Below are positions 1 to 8,779 of a stretch of 64,000 nt of DNA, in pieces (position 1 is the stretch's first letter; each line of letters opens with the position of its first letter). The stretch is from Microcella humidisoli. GTDB taxonomy: Bacteria; Actinomycetota; Actinomycetes; Actinomycetales; Microbacteriaceae. The stretch lies in the NCBI RefSeq assembly GCF_024362325.1, contig NZ_CP101497.1, positions 186,001 through 250,000 of the forward strand. The letters are read 5' to 3'. The position numbers and the translations under genes were made by a program. The notes beneath the pieces were generated by a model that had not been told where the DNA came from, did no database searches, and was given only the letters and a program-made list of their open reading frames with translations.

Positions 1-1
1 C

Positions 2-703
2 CGGTGGGTGCTGAAGCACCCCGACCCGGCGATCGACCTGCGCGTGCTGCGGCAACCGAGCATGTGGCCCGTGCAGCTGACCGCCGGCCTCGTCGGCATC
101 AGCATTCTCGGAGCGCAGGCACCGCTCAGCACCTTCGCCGGCACCGACCCCGCGAACGGCTTCGGGCTCGGCCTCGACGCGACCGAGCGGTCGTACATCA
201 TCGGCGCCTACCTCGTGGCGATGATCATCGGCGCCCTGCTCTTCCCGGTCGTCTCCCGCCGGTTCACGCCGCGTCTCGCCCTCATCGCCGCCTCGGTGAC
301 GGTCGGGCTCGGGTACCTGGCGTTCCTCGTCAACAACACGACCGCGGTGGGGGTCACCCTCAACATGGTCGTCGCGGGCATCGGCTCGGGCGCGCTCGTC
401 GCGGCCCTGCCCGCCGCCGCGGCCGCCGCCGCGCCGCTCGGGCAGACCGGCATCGCGACGGGGCTCACCAACACCACCAAGACGATCGGCGGCGCCTTCG
501 CGAGCGCCGTCTTCGCCGTCGTGCTCGTGCTCGCCGCGGGCCAGGCCGTCACCGAGACCGCGTCAAGCCTGCTCGGCTACCTCATCGTGTTCGCGATCTG
601 CGGCGGAGCCGCGCTCGTCGCGGCCGCCTCCCTGCTGTTCGTGCCGCGGCTCGCCTTCGGCGACGTCGCGGCCGACGAGGCGCTGATCGACGCGCCGCGG
701 TAG
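2..703 (+). CDS. MFS transporter, C-terminal part (5' end outside window)
   Basis: The reading frame is open from the window edge, so the gene starts upstream and only about 233 C-terminal residues are visible. They form roughly six hydrophobic segments separated by short basic loops (for example SRRFTPR), the usual layout of the second half of a 12- or 14-helix major facilitator exporter. An Ala-rich helix and the sequence GLTNTTKTIGG resemble drug-efflux (DHA2-like) members, but the substrate cannot be read from the sequence. The stop lies five bases from the stop of the convergent SDR gene. The family is fairly sure; the substrate is unknown. Confidence 0.75.
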   Translation, partial: RWVLKHPDPAIDLRVLRQPSMWPVQLTAGLVGISILGAQAPLSTFAGTDPANGFGLGLDATERSYIIGAYLVAMIIGALLFPVVSRRFTPRLALIAASVTVGLGYLAFLVNNTTAVGVTLNMVVAGIGSGALVAALPAAAAAAAPLGQTGIATGLTNTTKTIGGAFASAVFAVVLVLAAGQAVTETASSLLGYLIVFAICGGAALVAAASLLFVPRLAFGDVAADEALIDAPR

Positions 704-708
704 CGGGC

Positions 709-1488
709 TCAGTCCTCGCGCACCGCGAGGGGACGCCGGATGAGCTTGTGCTGGGCGGCCTGCGCCACCGGGCGCACGGTCAGCTCGTCGACGTTGACGT
801 GGGCGGGTGCCTCGATCGCATGCACGACGAGCTCGGCGATGTCGTGCGCCGTCAGCGGGTGCTCGACGCCCTCGTACAGCGCATCGACCTTCTCGGCATC
901 CCCGCCGAAGCGATTGAGCGCGAACTCGTCGGTGCGCACCATGCCGGGCGCCACCTGCATGACGCGCAGCGGCTCGCCCGCGAGCTCCAATCGCAGCGCG
1001 TGCATCATGCCGCGCAGCGCGAACTTGGCGGCGTTGTAGCCGCCGCCCGTCTCGTAGGCGATCTGCCCGGCCGTCGACGTGATGGCCAGGATGTCGCCGA
1101 CCCCGCGCTCGCGCGCACCGGCCCGCAGGGCGGGCAGCAGGGCCGCGATGACCCGCTGCGCGCTCAGCACGTTGATGTCGAACATGCGCATCCAGTCGGC
1201 GGCGTCGGCCGACTCGACCGTGTCGGTGCCGATCGCGCCGCCCGCGACGGCGACGATGGCGTGGATCGGCCCGGAGGCGGCGACGTGCGCGCGCAGGGCA
1301 TCCACCGCCGAGGCATCGGTCAGATCGGCCACGAAGGTCTCGCACCCCGTCTCGGCGGCGAGCGCCGCGAGCCGGTCGGCGCGGCGCGCGACGGCGATGA
1401 CGCGCCACCCGTGGCCGCGCAGCAGGCGGGCCGTCGCCGCCCCGATTCCCGAGCTCGCACCGGTCACGACTGCTGTCAAGGGGGTCAT
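709..1488 (-). CDS. SDR family oxidoreductase
   Basis: This is a 259-residue classical short-chain dehydrogenase/reductase. The N-terminal Rossmann motif TGASSGIG lies at residues 9-16, ADLTD near 54-58, INVLS at 105-109, and the catalytic triad Ser138, Tyr151, Lys155 (YNAAK) is intact. The family reduces or oxidises small carbonyl or hydroxyl substrates with NAD(P); the substrate here is not evident. The ATG start is supported by a TAGCGT -10 box ending six bases upstream, implying a leaderless mRNA. It is divergent from the acyltransferase gene, with only 43 bases between start codons, so the two promoters are packed back to back. Confidence 0.85.
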   Translation of the reverse strand: MTPLTAVVTGASSGIGAATARLLRGHGWRVIAVARRADRLAALAAETGCETFVADLTDASAVDALRAHVAASGPIHAIVAVAGGAIGTDTVESADAADWMRMFDINVLSAQRVIAALLPALRAGARERGVGDILAITSTAGQIAYETGGGYNAAKFALRGMMHALRLELAGEPLRVMQVAPGMVRTDEFALNRFGGDAEKVDALYEGVEHPLTAHDIAELVVHAIEAPAHVNVDELTVRPVAQAAQHKLIRRPLAVRED

Positions 1489-1494
1489 GGGGCC

Positions 1495-1500
1495 ACGCTA
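1495..1500 (-). promoter_or_regulatory. -10 box for leaderless SDR transcript
   Basis: On the minus strand TAGCGT (TANNNT consensus) is followed by six bases and then the ATG at 1488. A start site six to seven bases after a -10 box would fall on the start codon, and no Shine-Dalgarno sequence fits in between. Confidence 0.5.
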
Positions 1501-1519
1501 CCTTCCCGGAGGCCCGCAC

Positions 1520-1525
1520 TACCCT
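1520..1525 (+). promoter_or_regulatory. -10 box for leaderless acyltransferase transcript
   Basis: TACCCT is followed by six bases and the ATG at 1532. This is the same geometry as the divergent SDR gene, so both genes appear to be transcribed without a leader from a region of about 40 bases. Confidence 0.45.
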
Positions 1526-1531
1526 GGACGC

Positions 1532-2653
1532 ATGGGGGCTACATCGACCTCGGCGCGCCCGCGGGTGCCGCTGTGGGATACAACACGATTCATCGCCATC
1601 GCGCTCGTCGTGACGGGGCACGCGATTCAGCGGCTCATCGCCGACTCCGACGCCGCGCTCGTGACCTACCTGTTCATCTACGCATTCCACATGCCGCTGT
1701 TCGCGATCATCAGCGGCTACTTCTCGAAGCCGGGCCCGCCGAACGAGCGGCAGATGCGGCGCGTCATCACCGACATCGTGCTGCCGTACTTCATCTTCGA
1801 GACCATCTGGACGGCGGTGCAGGCGATCGTCGAGGGCAACTGGACCCTCAACCCGACCCGGCCGTCGTGGACCCTGTGGTTCCTGCTCGCGCTCGGCATC
1901 TTCCGGCTCGTGCTGCCGTACCTGGCCCTCGTGCGGTGGCCGCTCGTGTGGTCGATCGCCCTCTCGGTCGGTGTCGGCTACTTCGGCAACGTCGACTCGA
2001 CGTTCTCGCTCTCGCGCGCGATCGGCATCCTGCCCTTCTTCGTGCTCGGCTGGAAGCTGCACGAGTGGGGCGTGGTCGACCGCTGGCGGCTCGCCGACCC
2101 GCCGACCGCGATCGTGCGGTCGATCGCGGTCGTCGTGCTCGCCGCCTGGCTCGCCGTGCTCATCGCATTCATCGACGTGTGGCGCGCGATCGACCTGCGC
2201 TTCTGGTTCTTCTACGAGGACTCGTACCGCGACCTCGGGCAGGACGAATGGTGGGCGGGTCTCGTTCGGCTCGGGCTCATCGCGCTCGCGGCCCTGCTTT
2301 CGGCGGCGGTGCTCGTGCTCGTGCCGCGGCGCCCGATCGCCATCACCCCCTTCGGACAGGCCACGATGTACGTGTACCTGCTGCACAGCTTCGTGCTCTA
2401 CCCGATTCGCGAGAGCGGCGTCATCGGCGGTGATGAGCGCTCCGACTGGCCGTGGCTCGTCGCGCTCGTGGCGTTCTCGCTGCTGCTCACGATCGCGCTC
2501 GCAAGCTCACCGGTTCGACGGCTCTTCCGTCCGCTCGTCGAGCCGAGGCCGCGCTGGCTGTTCCGCCCCGATCTGGATGCGCGCACGGGCCCGCTGCGCA
2601 TCCAGCCCTCGCGCACCGACCCGACGGGCTCGCGCCGCGACCCGGAGCGCTGA
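1532..2653 (+). CDS. acyltransferase family (acyltransferase 3 / OpgC-like) membrane protein
   Basis: A 373-residue polytopic membrane protein. The N-terminus WDTTRFIAIALVVTGHA matches the family pattern in which an early membrane helix carries a conserved His, here about residue 31. The following AFHMPLFAIISGYF (FHMPLF, SGYF) and a late helix MYVYLLHSFVL are also typical of acyltransferase-3/OpgC/Fucose-4-O-acetylase proteins. About ten hydrophobic segments are visible, with a basic cytoplasmic tail. These enzymes move acyl groups, often acetyl, onto cell-envelope sugars or lipids; the acceptor here is unknown. The frame is open upstream, but the ATG at 1532, placed just after a -10 box, gives the family-typical N-terminus. 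Confidence 0.8.
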   Translation: MGATSTSARPRVPLWDTTRFIAIALVVTGHAIQRLIADSDAALVTYLFIYAFHMPLFAIISGYFSKPGPPNERQMRRVITDIVLPYFIFETIWTAVQAIVEGNWTLNPTRPSWTLWFLLALGIFRLVLPYLALVRWPLVWSIALSVGVGYFGNVDSTFSLSRAIGILPFFVLGWKLHEWGVVDRWRLADPPTAIVRSIAVVVLAAWLAVLIAFIDVWRAIDLRFWFFYEDSYRDLGQDEWWAGLVRLGLIALAALLSAAVLVLVPRRPIAITPFGQATMYVYLLHSFVLYPIRESGVIGGDERSDWPWLVALVAFSLLLTIALASSPVRRLFRPLVEPRPRWLFRPDLDARTGPLRIQPSRTDPTGSRRDPER

Positions 2654-2733
2654 GCCCGGCCACGAGCACTGAGCCCGGCGGCAGGTTACGGCGTGTGTCG
2701 GCCGGCATTGCCGCCGCCTGCGCGGAGTCGTAC

Positions 2734-2748
2734 GGTTCGAGTCGAACC
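2734..2748. promoter_or_regulatory. palindrome upstream of metY (candidate operator)
   Basis: GGTTCGA-G-TCGAACC is a perfect 7+7 inverted repeat around one central base, ending 22 bases before the metY start codon. Its position suggests a repressor site or a site overlapping the transcription start. It does not match the known McbR site pattern, so the regulator is unknown. Confidence 0.4.
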
Positions 2749-2770
2749 ACCGACCCACGAGGAGACCCCC

Positions 2771-4090
2771 ATGACCGCCAGCTGGAAGTTCGAGACCCTG
2801 CAGATCCACGCGGGCGCTCAGCCCGATCCGGTCACGAACGCGCGCGCGACGCCCGTGTACCGCACGACCGCCTACACGTTCAATGACGCGCAGCACGCCA
2901 AGAACCTCTTCGCGCTCGCCGAGTTCGGCAACATCTACACGCGCATCCAGAACCCCACGCAAGACGTGGTCGAGCAGCGCATCGCCGCGCTCGAGGGCGG
3001 TACGGCAGCCCTGCTGCTGTCGTCGGGCCAGGCCGCGACGACCTACGCCGTGCTCAACATCGCGCAGGCGGGCGACCACATCGTGTCGTCGTCGTCGATC
3101 TACGGCGGCACCTACAACCTCTTCACCTACACGCTCGCGAAGCTCGGCATCGAGGTGACCTTCGTCGAGAACCAGGATGACGCGGCCGCGTGGGCCGCCG
3201 CGATCCGCCCGAACACGAAGCTGCTGTTCGGCGAGACGATCGGCAACCCGAAGGTCAACATCCTCGACATCGCGGCGGTCGCCGAGGTCGCGCACGCGCA
3301 CGGCCTCCCGCTCATCGTCGACAACACGATCGCGACGCCGTTCCTCATCCGTCCGCTCGAGCACGGCGCCGACATCGTCGTGCACTCGGCCACGAAGTTC
3401 CTCGGCGGCCACGGCACGGTGCTCGGCGGCGTCATCGTCGACGGCGGAAAGTTCGCCTGGTCGCAGAACACCGAGAAGTTCCCCGGCCTCACCGAGCCCG
3501 ACCCCTCGTACCACGGGGCGAGCTACACGGGCGTGCTCGGCGATGGCATCGCCTACATCATCAAGGCGCGCGTGCAGCTGCTGCGCGACATCGGCGCCGC
3601 GATCTCGCCCGACAACGCCTGGCAGCTCATCCAGGGCATCGAGACGCTCAGCCTGCGCGTCGAGCGCCACGTGCAGAACGCCGAGGCGGTCGCCCACTGG
3701 CTCGAGGCGCACCCCGATGTCGCGAGCGTCAGCTACTCGGGCCTGCCGTCGAGCCCCTGGTATGCGGCCGGCCAGAAGTACGCGCCGAAGGGCGTGGGCG
3801 CGGTGCTCTCGTTCGAGCTGAAGGGCGGCGTGGATGCGGGGCGCGCGCTCGTCGACTCCGTCGAGCTCTTCAGCCACGTCGCCAACATCGGCGACGTGCG
3901 CAGCCTCATCATCCACCCGGCCTCGACGACGCACTCGCAGCTCACCCCCGAGCAGCAGCTGACGAGCGGCGTGACGCCGGGCCTCGTGCGACTGTCGGTC
4001 GGGCTCGAGAACCTCGACGACATCATCGCCGACCTCGAGGCGGGCTTCACGGCCGCGCGCGCGGTCGTCGCGGCCAACGCGGCGGTCTGA
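2771..4090 (+). CDS. metY: O-acetylhomoserine sulfhydrylase (aminocarboxypropyltransferase)
   Basis: A 439-residue cytoplasmic PLP enzyme of the Cys/Met metabolism family. It converts O-acetylhomoserine plus sulfide (or methanethiol) to homocysteine (or methionine) and acetate. Family marks are the N-terminal ETLQIHAG, the cofactor-phosphate region SSGQAATTYA, IVDNTIATP, and SATKFLGGHG with the PLP lysine at residue 209. The length and the extra loop of about 50 residues after the lysine (WSQNTEKFPGL) distinguish MetY from shorter MetB/MetC. The ATG at 2771 is preceded by GGAG. It lies directly before metX, which makes its substrate; a stem-loop separates the two. Confidence 0.95.
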   Translation: MTASWKFETLQIHAGAQPDPVTNARATPVYRTTAYTFNDAQHAKNLFALAEFGNIYTRIQNPTQDVVEQRIAALEGGTAALLLSSGQAATTYAVLNIAQAGDHIVSSSSIYGGTYNLFTYTLAKLGIEVTFVENQDDAAAWAAAIRPNTKLLFGETIGNPKVNILDIAAVAEVAHAHGLPLIVDNTIATPFLIRPLEHGADIVVHSATKFLGGHGTVLGGVIVDGGKFAWSQNTEKFPGLTEPDPSYHGASYTGVLGDGIAYIIKARVQLLRDIGAAISPDNAWQLIQGIETLSLRVERHVQNAEAVAHWLEAHPDVASVSYSGLPSSPWYAAGQKYAPKGVGAVLSFELKGGVDAGRALVDSVELFSHVANIGDVRSLIIHPASTTHSQLTPEQQLTSGVTPGLVRLSVGLENLDDIIADLEAGFTAARAVVAANAAV

Positions 4091-4117
4091 GCCGCGGCAG
4101 CCATTCGGCAGCGCTCA

Positions 4118-4150
4118 CCGTGCCCCCGTCGTCATACGGCGGGGGCACGG
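4118..4150 (+). promoter_or_regulatory. strong stem-loop between metY and metX
   Basis: An 11-base perfect inverted repeat (CCGTGCCCCCG / CGGGGGCACGG) with an 11-base loop sits 16 bases before the metX start. No T-run follows, so it is not a textbook intrinsic terminator. It could be a partial terminator, an mRNA-stability element, or a structure affecting metX translation. Confidence 0.5.
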
Positions 4151-4166
4151 CCGTGTCTGCGACAGA

Positions 4167-5378
4167 ATGGGCACCAGCATGGACTGGCAGACGAGCGAAG
4201 ACACGGTGCCCTCGGCATTCATCACCGAGGCCAATCGGCGCTCGATGCTGGGCACGCCGCCCACGACGGGCGCATGGCGCGAGGGCGACGATCCGGGCGA
4301 TCGGCTGTTCCAGTCGCTCGGGCCGCTCGAGCTCGAGTCGGGTGCCCGGCTGCCGCACGTGCGCCTCGCCTACGAGACCTGGGGCACCCTGTCGGCCGCG
4401 CGCGACAACGCCGTGCTCGTCATGCACGCGCTCACGGGCGACAGCCACGTGGTCGGCCGACCGGGGGCGGGGCATGCGACCGCCGGCTGGTGGGGCGGCA
4501 TCGTCGGGCCCGGCCGCGCGATCGACACCGACCGCTGGTTCGTCATCGCCGCCAACATGCTCGGCGGCTGCCAGGGCTCGACGGGCCCCTCGTCGTTCTC
4601 GCCCGACGGCTCCGAGTGGGGCTCGCGGTTTCCCTACCTGACGATCCGCGACCAGGTGGCGGCGCAGGTCATGCTCGCCGACGCGCTCGGCATCGAGCGG
4701 TTCGCGGCGATCGTCGGCGGGTCGATGGGCGGCATGCACGCGCTCGAGTGGGCGGTGCAGCATCCCGAACGGGTCGAACGGCTCGCCGTGCTCGCCGCCC
4801 CCGCGGTCTCGAGCGCCGACCAGATCGCCCTCAACTCGGTGCAGCTCGAGGCGATCCGCATGGACCCGCTGTTCCGCGACGGCGACTACTACGACGAGCC
4901 CGAGGGGCCGTACCGCGGGCTCGCGCTCGCGCGGCGCATGGCGCTGCTCAACTACCGCTCGCCGAGCGAGCTCAACGACCGCTTCGAGCGGTCCTGGCAG
5001 GGCGTGCTCGACCCGCTCGGTCACGGTGGCCGCTTCGCGGTCGAGAGCTACCTCGACTTCCACGGCAACAAGTTCACGCGGCGCTTCGACGCCGGCAGCT
5101 ACATCACGCTCGTCGAGGCGATGAACTCGCACGACATCACGCGCGGTCGCGGCTCGCTCGCCGAGGCGGTCCGTGGCGTCACCGCGCGCACGCTCGTGCT
5201 CGGCATCGACAGCGACCGGCTGTTCCCCGTCGAGCAGCAGCAGGTGCTCGCGGCGAACCTTCCCTCGACCATCCACGGTGAGGAGGCCATCGTCATCTCC
5301 TCGCCCTTCGGGCACGACGCGTTCCTCATCGAGGACGACCTCGTCGGGCCCCCGATCGCGGCGCTGCTCGCCGACTAG
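4167..5378 (+). CDS. metX: homoserine O-acetyltransferase
   Basis: A 403-residue alpha/beta-hydrolase fold enzyme that transfers acetyl from acetyl-CoA to L-homoserine, the first committed step of methionine synthesis by direct sulfhydrylation. The nucleophile elbow GGSMGGMHA carries Ser186. The catalytic Asp lies in GIDSDRLFP and the His in PFGHDAFL near the C-terminus. The N-terminal part has the family motifs LAYETWG and HALTGDSH. Length is normal for MetX. A second in-frame ATG 12 bases downstream (MDWQTS) could be the true start. It works with metY immediately upstream. Confidence 0.95.
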   Translation: MGTSMDWQTSEDTVPSAFITEANRRSMLGTPPTTGAWREGDDPGDRLFQSLGPLELESGARLPHVRLAYETWGTLSAARDNAVLVMHALTGDSHVVGRPGAGHATAGWWGGIVGPGRAIDTDRWFVIAANMLGGCQGSTGPSSFSPDGSEWGSRFPYLTIRDQVAAQVMLADALGIERFAAIVGGSMGGMHALEWAVQHPERVERLAVLAAPAVSSADQIALNSVQLEAIRMDPLFRDGDYYDEPEGPYRGLALARRMALLNYRSPSELNDRFERSWQGVLDPLGHGGRFAVESYLDFHGNKFTRRFDAGSYITLVEAMNSHDITRGRGSLAEAVRGVTARTLVLGIDSDRLFPVEQQQVLAANLPSTIHGEEAIVISSPFGHDAFLIEDDLVGPPIAALLAD

Positions 5379-5384
5379 GCGATC

Positions 5385-6293
5385 ATGCCCCGCCGCCGCG
5401 CTCCCCTCGCTTCGCGCGTGGCAGCCGTGCTCGTGGTCGCATCGACGGCGCTGAGCGGATGCTCGCCCGCCGCCCCCTCCGACCTCGACTCGGCCGCCCT
5501 GCCCGGGCCGGTCACGGTCGCCGACGTCGCCGTCACCGCCGAGGTCTACCGCTCGCGCATCGACCCGGCGCGCGGCGGCATGCAGCTCTCGGTGCGCAAC
5601 GACGGTGCCGTGCCGCTCACGATCGTCGGCGCCCGCCTCGAGTCGCCCGCGCTGCAGCAGCCGATCGTGCGCGAGCGCACGACCGTCATCGGCCCCGGCC
5701 TCACCCGCGACCTCGCCCTCACCCTCGCTCCCGCAGCGTGCCCGGACGAGGGTCCCGAGCCCCCTCAGGCGGTGCTCATCGTGCAGCTCATCGACGGCAG
5801 CACCGCCGAGGTCGCGGTGCCGACCGTCGACCGCATCGGTCAGTGGGCCGAGTGGGTGGCGGCCGAGTGCTTCGCGGCCGCCGTGGCCGAGCGGGTGGGG
5901 ATCACGGTGCGACACGACGCGACGCGCGACGAGGGGGCGCACATCGGGCTGCTGCTCGACATCGCCCCGCGAGCCGGCGCCAGCGAGGCCGAGGTCGAGC
6001 TCGTGAGCCTCAGCGACACCGTGCTGTTCGGGCTCGTGCAGGCGAGCGACGGCACCCGGGTGACGAAGGCGCTCCTGCCGACCGGCACGGGGGGCGGCGC
6101 GGCGGCGGTGAGCATCCCGCTGCTGCTCACGCCGGCGCGGTGTGACGCGCACGCCCTCGCCGACGACAAGCAGGGCACGCTCTTCCGCATCGACGTCGTC
6201 CTCGACGGCGAGCCCGGCACCGTGACGATCGCCGCCGATGCGGCAACGCGGGGCGGGCTGTACGACGCGTTCCGACGCGCGTGCGGGCTGTAG
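5385..6293 (+). CDS. putative lipoprotein, function unknown
   Basis: A 302-residue protein with an N-terminal signal peptide (MPRRRAPLASR, then a hydrophobic run) ending in the lipobox LSGC, so it should be a membrane-anchored exported lipoprotein. After processing it is rich in beta-branched residues, and segments such as RIDPARGGMQLSVRNDG and APAACPDEGPEPPQ suggest a secreted beta-sandwich domain; no named family was recognised. It starts six bases after metX and is followed by a histidine kinase gene 36 bases on, so it could belong to either unit. A role as an extracytoplasmic partner of the kinase is possible but unproven. Confidence 0.65.
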   Translation: MPRRRAPLASRVAAVLVVASTALSGCSPAAPSDLDSAALPGPVTVADVAVTAEVYRSRIDPARGGMQLSVRNDGAVPLTIVGARLESPALQQPIVRERTTVIGPGLTRDLALTLAPAACPDEGPEPPQAVLIVQLIDGSTAEVAVPTVDRIGQWAEWVAAECFAAAVAERVGITVRHDATRDEGAHIGLLLDIAPRAGASEAEVELVSLSDTVLFGLVQASDGTRVTKALLPTGTGGGAAAVSIPLLLTPARCDAHALADDKQGTLFRIDVVLDGEPGTVTIAADAATRGGLYDAFRRACGL

Positions 6294-6328
6294 GGGTTGT
6301 CCCTCGTTCGAGTGCCAGACTGAGCGCC

Positions 6329-7492
6329 ATGGAGCTCATCGAGAAGGAGCGGCGTCGGCTGCTCCAGTCGGCGGCTCGCGCGTTCGGGCTCAGTGGCGTG
6401 ATCATCGCCGCGGTGTGCTTGTCTCTGCCGGGGGTCGTCGACCCCGACGTGCTGCCCTCGGTGCTCATCCTGCTCGCCGGGCAGGCCGGGTCGCTCGTGA
6501 TGGTCGGCCGCAGCGGGCACCTCGGCTGGGTCGCCCTCACGATCGTGCTCGGCTGCGGGGCCCTCGCGCTCGCCCAGCTGCCGTGGGGCCAGTCGACCTC
6601 GCTCGCGCTCTCGACCTCGCTCGCCCCGCTCGGCGCCGCCGGGCTCGGCGCCGTCGGCATGGTGCTCAGCGAGAGCACCGGACGCTGGCTGCTCTGGGCG
6701 GGCGGCACTCTCGTCAGCAGCCTGCTCGTGGCCACGGCGGGCCCGACGAGCGCGTTCTTCTCGACCTCGGCGATCGCGACGCTCGCCGGCTGGGTCATCA
6801 CGCTCATCATCGGCCTGTGGGTGACGGTCGGCGTGCAGCGGGCGGTTCGGCGCATCGAGAACATCGGGCGCGCCCATCACCTCGAGCGGCAGGCGAGCGA
6901 GACCGAGGCCCAGCGTCGCCAGAGCGCGCGGCTGCTGCACGACACCGTGCTCGCCACGCTCACGCTGCTCGCCCACTCGGGCGTCGGTGTCACCGCCGCT
7001 GCGCTGCGCGAGCAGGCGGGTGAGGACGCCCGGCTGCTGCGCCAGCTGCGGCTCGGCTCGACTCCCATGCCGCAGTTCTCGGGCGTGTACAGCCTCGAGC
7101 CTGTCGCCGAGACGCCGCTCGGCACGACGCTCGAGTCGGTCAAGCAGCGCTTCCTGCGCATGGGGCTCTCGGTGCGCTGGCACGGCAGCGGGCAGGTGCT
7201 GCTGCCGAGCGACGTGCTCGACGCCTTCCTGCTCGCGCTCGCCGAGTGCCTCGAGAACGTGCGCCGGCACGCGGGCGTCGACGAGGCCGACGTCACGATC
7301 ACGCAGGGCGATGACGTGCTGCGCGCGGTCGTCACCGACGCCGGGGTGGGCTTCGACCCGAGCGAGGTCGCGGCCGAGCGGCTCGGGTTCACCGAGTCGG
7401 TGGTCGCCCGCCTGCACGACGTCGGCGGCAACGCGCGCGTCTTCTCGACCCCCGGTGCCGGCACGACCGTGATTCTCGAGGTGCCGCGGTGA
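6329..7492 (+). CDS. sensor histidine kinase (HisKA_3/NarL-partner type)
   Basis: A 387-residue membrane kinase. Residues about 18-175 hold roughly five hydrophobic helices with little extracellular sequence, then a coiled segment (ERQASETEAQRRQSARLLHDT). His204 in RLLHDT matches the phospho-acceptor of the NarX/DegS class. An ATPase domain follows with LAECLENVRRHA (N-box) and VTDAGVGFDP (G-box). It would autophosphorylate and pass phosphate to the LuxR-type regulator two genes downstream. The ATG at 6329 was chosen because it precedes the first helix directly. Its stop overlaps the next start by GTGA. Confidence 0.85.
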   Translation: MELIEKERRRLLQSAARAFGLSGVIIAAVCLSLPGVVDPDVLPSVLILLAGQAGSLVMVGRSGHLGWVALTIVLGCGALALAQLPWGQSTSLALSTSLAPLGAAGLGAVGMVLSESTGRWLLWAGGTLVSSLLVATAGPTSAFFSTSAIATLAGWVITLIIGLWVTVGVQRAVRRIENIGRAHHLERQASETEAQRRQSARLLHDTVLATLTLLAHSGVGVTAAALREQAGEDARLLRQLRLGSTPMPQFSGVYSLEPVAETPLGTTLESVKQRFLRMGLSVRWHGSGQVLLPSDVLDAFLLALAECLENVRRHAGVDEADVTITQGDDVLRAVVTDAGVGFDPSEVAAERLGFTESVVARLHDVGGNARVFSTPGAGTTVILEVPR

Positions 7493-8745
7493 GCGCCCGA
7501 TACACACCTCCCGACGAGACGACCCTCGGTGGGCTCGTGCGCCCTGCGGGCGCGCGGTCGTCGACGCGGCGCGGCACCCCCACCTCGACGCATGCCTCGG
7601 CGCTCGGCTCGGGGTTTCTCGGTCTGGGCGTGGCGATCATCGCCGCCCTGCAGTCGATGCTCGGCATCGCGCTCTTCCTGCTGCGCATCGACGAGTACCC
7701 CTCGGTGCTGCCGGTCGCCGGAGCCTGGCTGCTGCTCATGGTGACGTTCCTCGGGCTCACGATCACGATCTCGGCGAGCGGCGAGCGGCTGCCCGACTGG
7801 CTCTACGCGGTGTTCCTCGCGGCGCTCTCCGCCGTCGTGTGGCTCGACTTCGTCGCGATCGCGCCGCTCGGCGACATCGGTCGCCACGCCACCGCCTCGG
7901 TCTCGGCCGGCTTCGTGCTGCTCGTCATCGTGACGCTGCGATCACGATGGGAGGTGTTGCTCGCGACCTCCGCGCTCGGCGTCGCCTTCGTCGTCGCCAT
8001 TCTGCTCACGACGCCGCTCACCCCCGTCACGATCCCCTCGCAGCTCGTCACGGTCGCCCTCGCGGTCGGCCCCGGCATCACGGGCGTGCTGCTGGTCAGC
8101 GGCTTCGAGCGGATGCTCAAGCGCGAGCTCGACCGCGTTCTCGTGCAGTCGACCGTGACCGCCCCGCGCCTCGCGGTCGGCATGCTCGCAAGCGAGGAGC
8201 TCGCGCGCCTCGACCTCGATGCCGAGGAGCTGCTCGAGGCCGTCGCCACGGGAGAAGCGCCGCTGCCGCTGCCCGCGGTCTACTCGTCGCGGGCCTCGAC
8301 GCTCGCGACCGAGCTGCGTCTGCACCTCATCGAGGGTCGGCGCGAAACGTGGTTGTTCCACGCGATCACCGAGTCGGAGCATCTGGGGCGGCGCGTCACG
8401 GTGAGCGACCCCGCGACGCTCGCGGGGCTGCTCGATGACGTGCAGCGTGACTCGCTGCTCGCGGCCCTGTGGCTGCTGGCCGCCGACCCGGCGGGTGCTT
8501 CGCCGACGCGGGCCGTGACGGTCGAGCTCGGCCCGCTCGATCCGCAGCGCTCCCCCGCGGGCGGGCGCCTCGTGATCCCCGTGCGCGTCGAGGTCACGGG
8601 GCTGAAACGGAATCGTGTCGACCCCGGTGTGTGGGAGGCCCTCGACCGGGTCGGGCGCTACAGTGACAGCACGGCGAGCGGCACGGTCGTGGTCGAGCTC
8701 GACTGCACGGTCGACAACCCGGTCGACGCCGCCCGTACGCTCTGA
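7489..8745 (+). CDS. membrane protein between kinase and response regulator (possible degenerate kinase)
   Basis: A 418-residue protein with about six hydrophobic helices in residues 35-205 and a cytoplasmic C-terminal half of about 200 residues. The overall plan copies the upstream histidine kinase, but no phospho-acceptor His box, N-box or glycine-rich ATP box is visible. The C-terminal part (VRVEVTGLKRNRVDPGVWEALDRVG followed by TVVVELDC) could be the remains of an ATPase fold. It starts with GTG overlapping the kinase stop (GTGA), so the two proteins are translationally coupled, as expected for partners. A non-catalytic partner of the kinase is my inference; otherwise the function is unknown. 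Confidence 0.6.
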   Translation: MSARYTPPDETTLGGLVRPAGARSSTRRGTPTSTHASALGSGFLGLGVAIIAALQSMLGIALFLLRIDEYPSVLPVAGAWLLLMVTFLGLTITISASGERLPDWLYAVFLAALSAVVWLDFVAIAPLGDIGRHATASVSAGFVLLVIVTLRSRWEVLLATSALGVAFVVAILLTTPLTPVTIPSQLVTVALAVGPGITGVLLVSGFERMLKRELDRVLVQSTVTAPRLAVGMLASEELARLDLDAEELLEAVATGEAPLPLPAVYSSRASTLATELRLHLIEGRRETWLFHAITESEHLGRRVTVSDPATLAGLLDDVQRDSLLAALWLLAADPAGASPTRAVTVELGPLDPQRSPAGGRLVIPVRVEVTGLKRNRVDPGVWEALDRVGRYSDSTASGTVVVELDCTVDNPVDAARTL

Positions 8746-8779
8746 ACACGAACCGCCCGAGACCCCAGGAGGCACCGCG

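Noticed and set aside
2734..2748. GGTTCGAGTC looked like a tRNA T-arm.
   Set aside because: No acceptor stem, anticodon arm or CCA region can be built around it; it is a plain palindrome.
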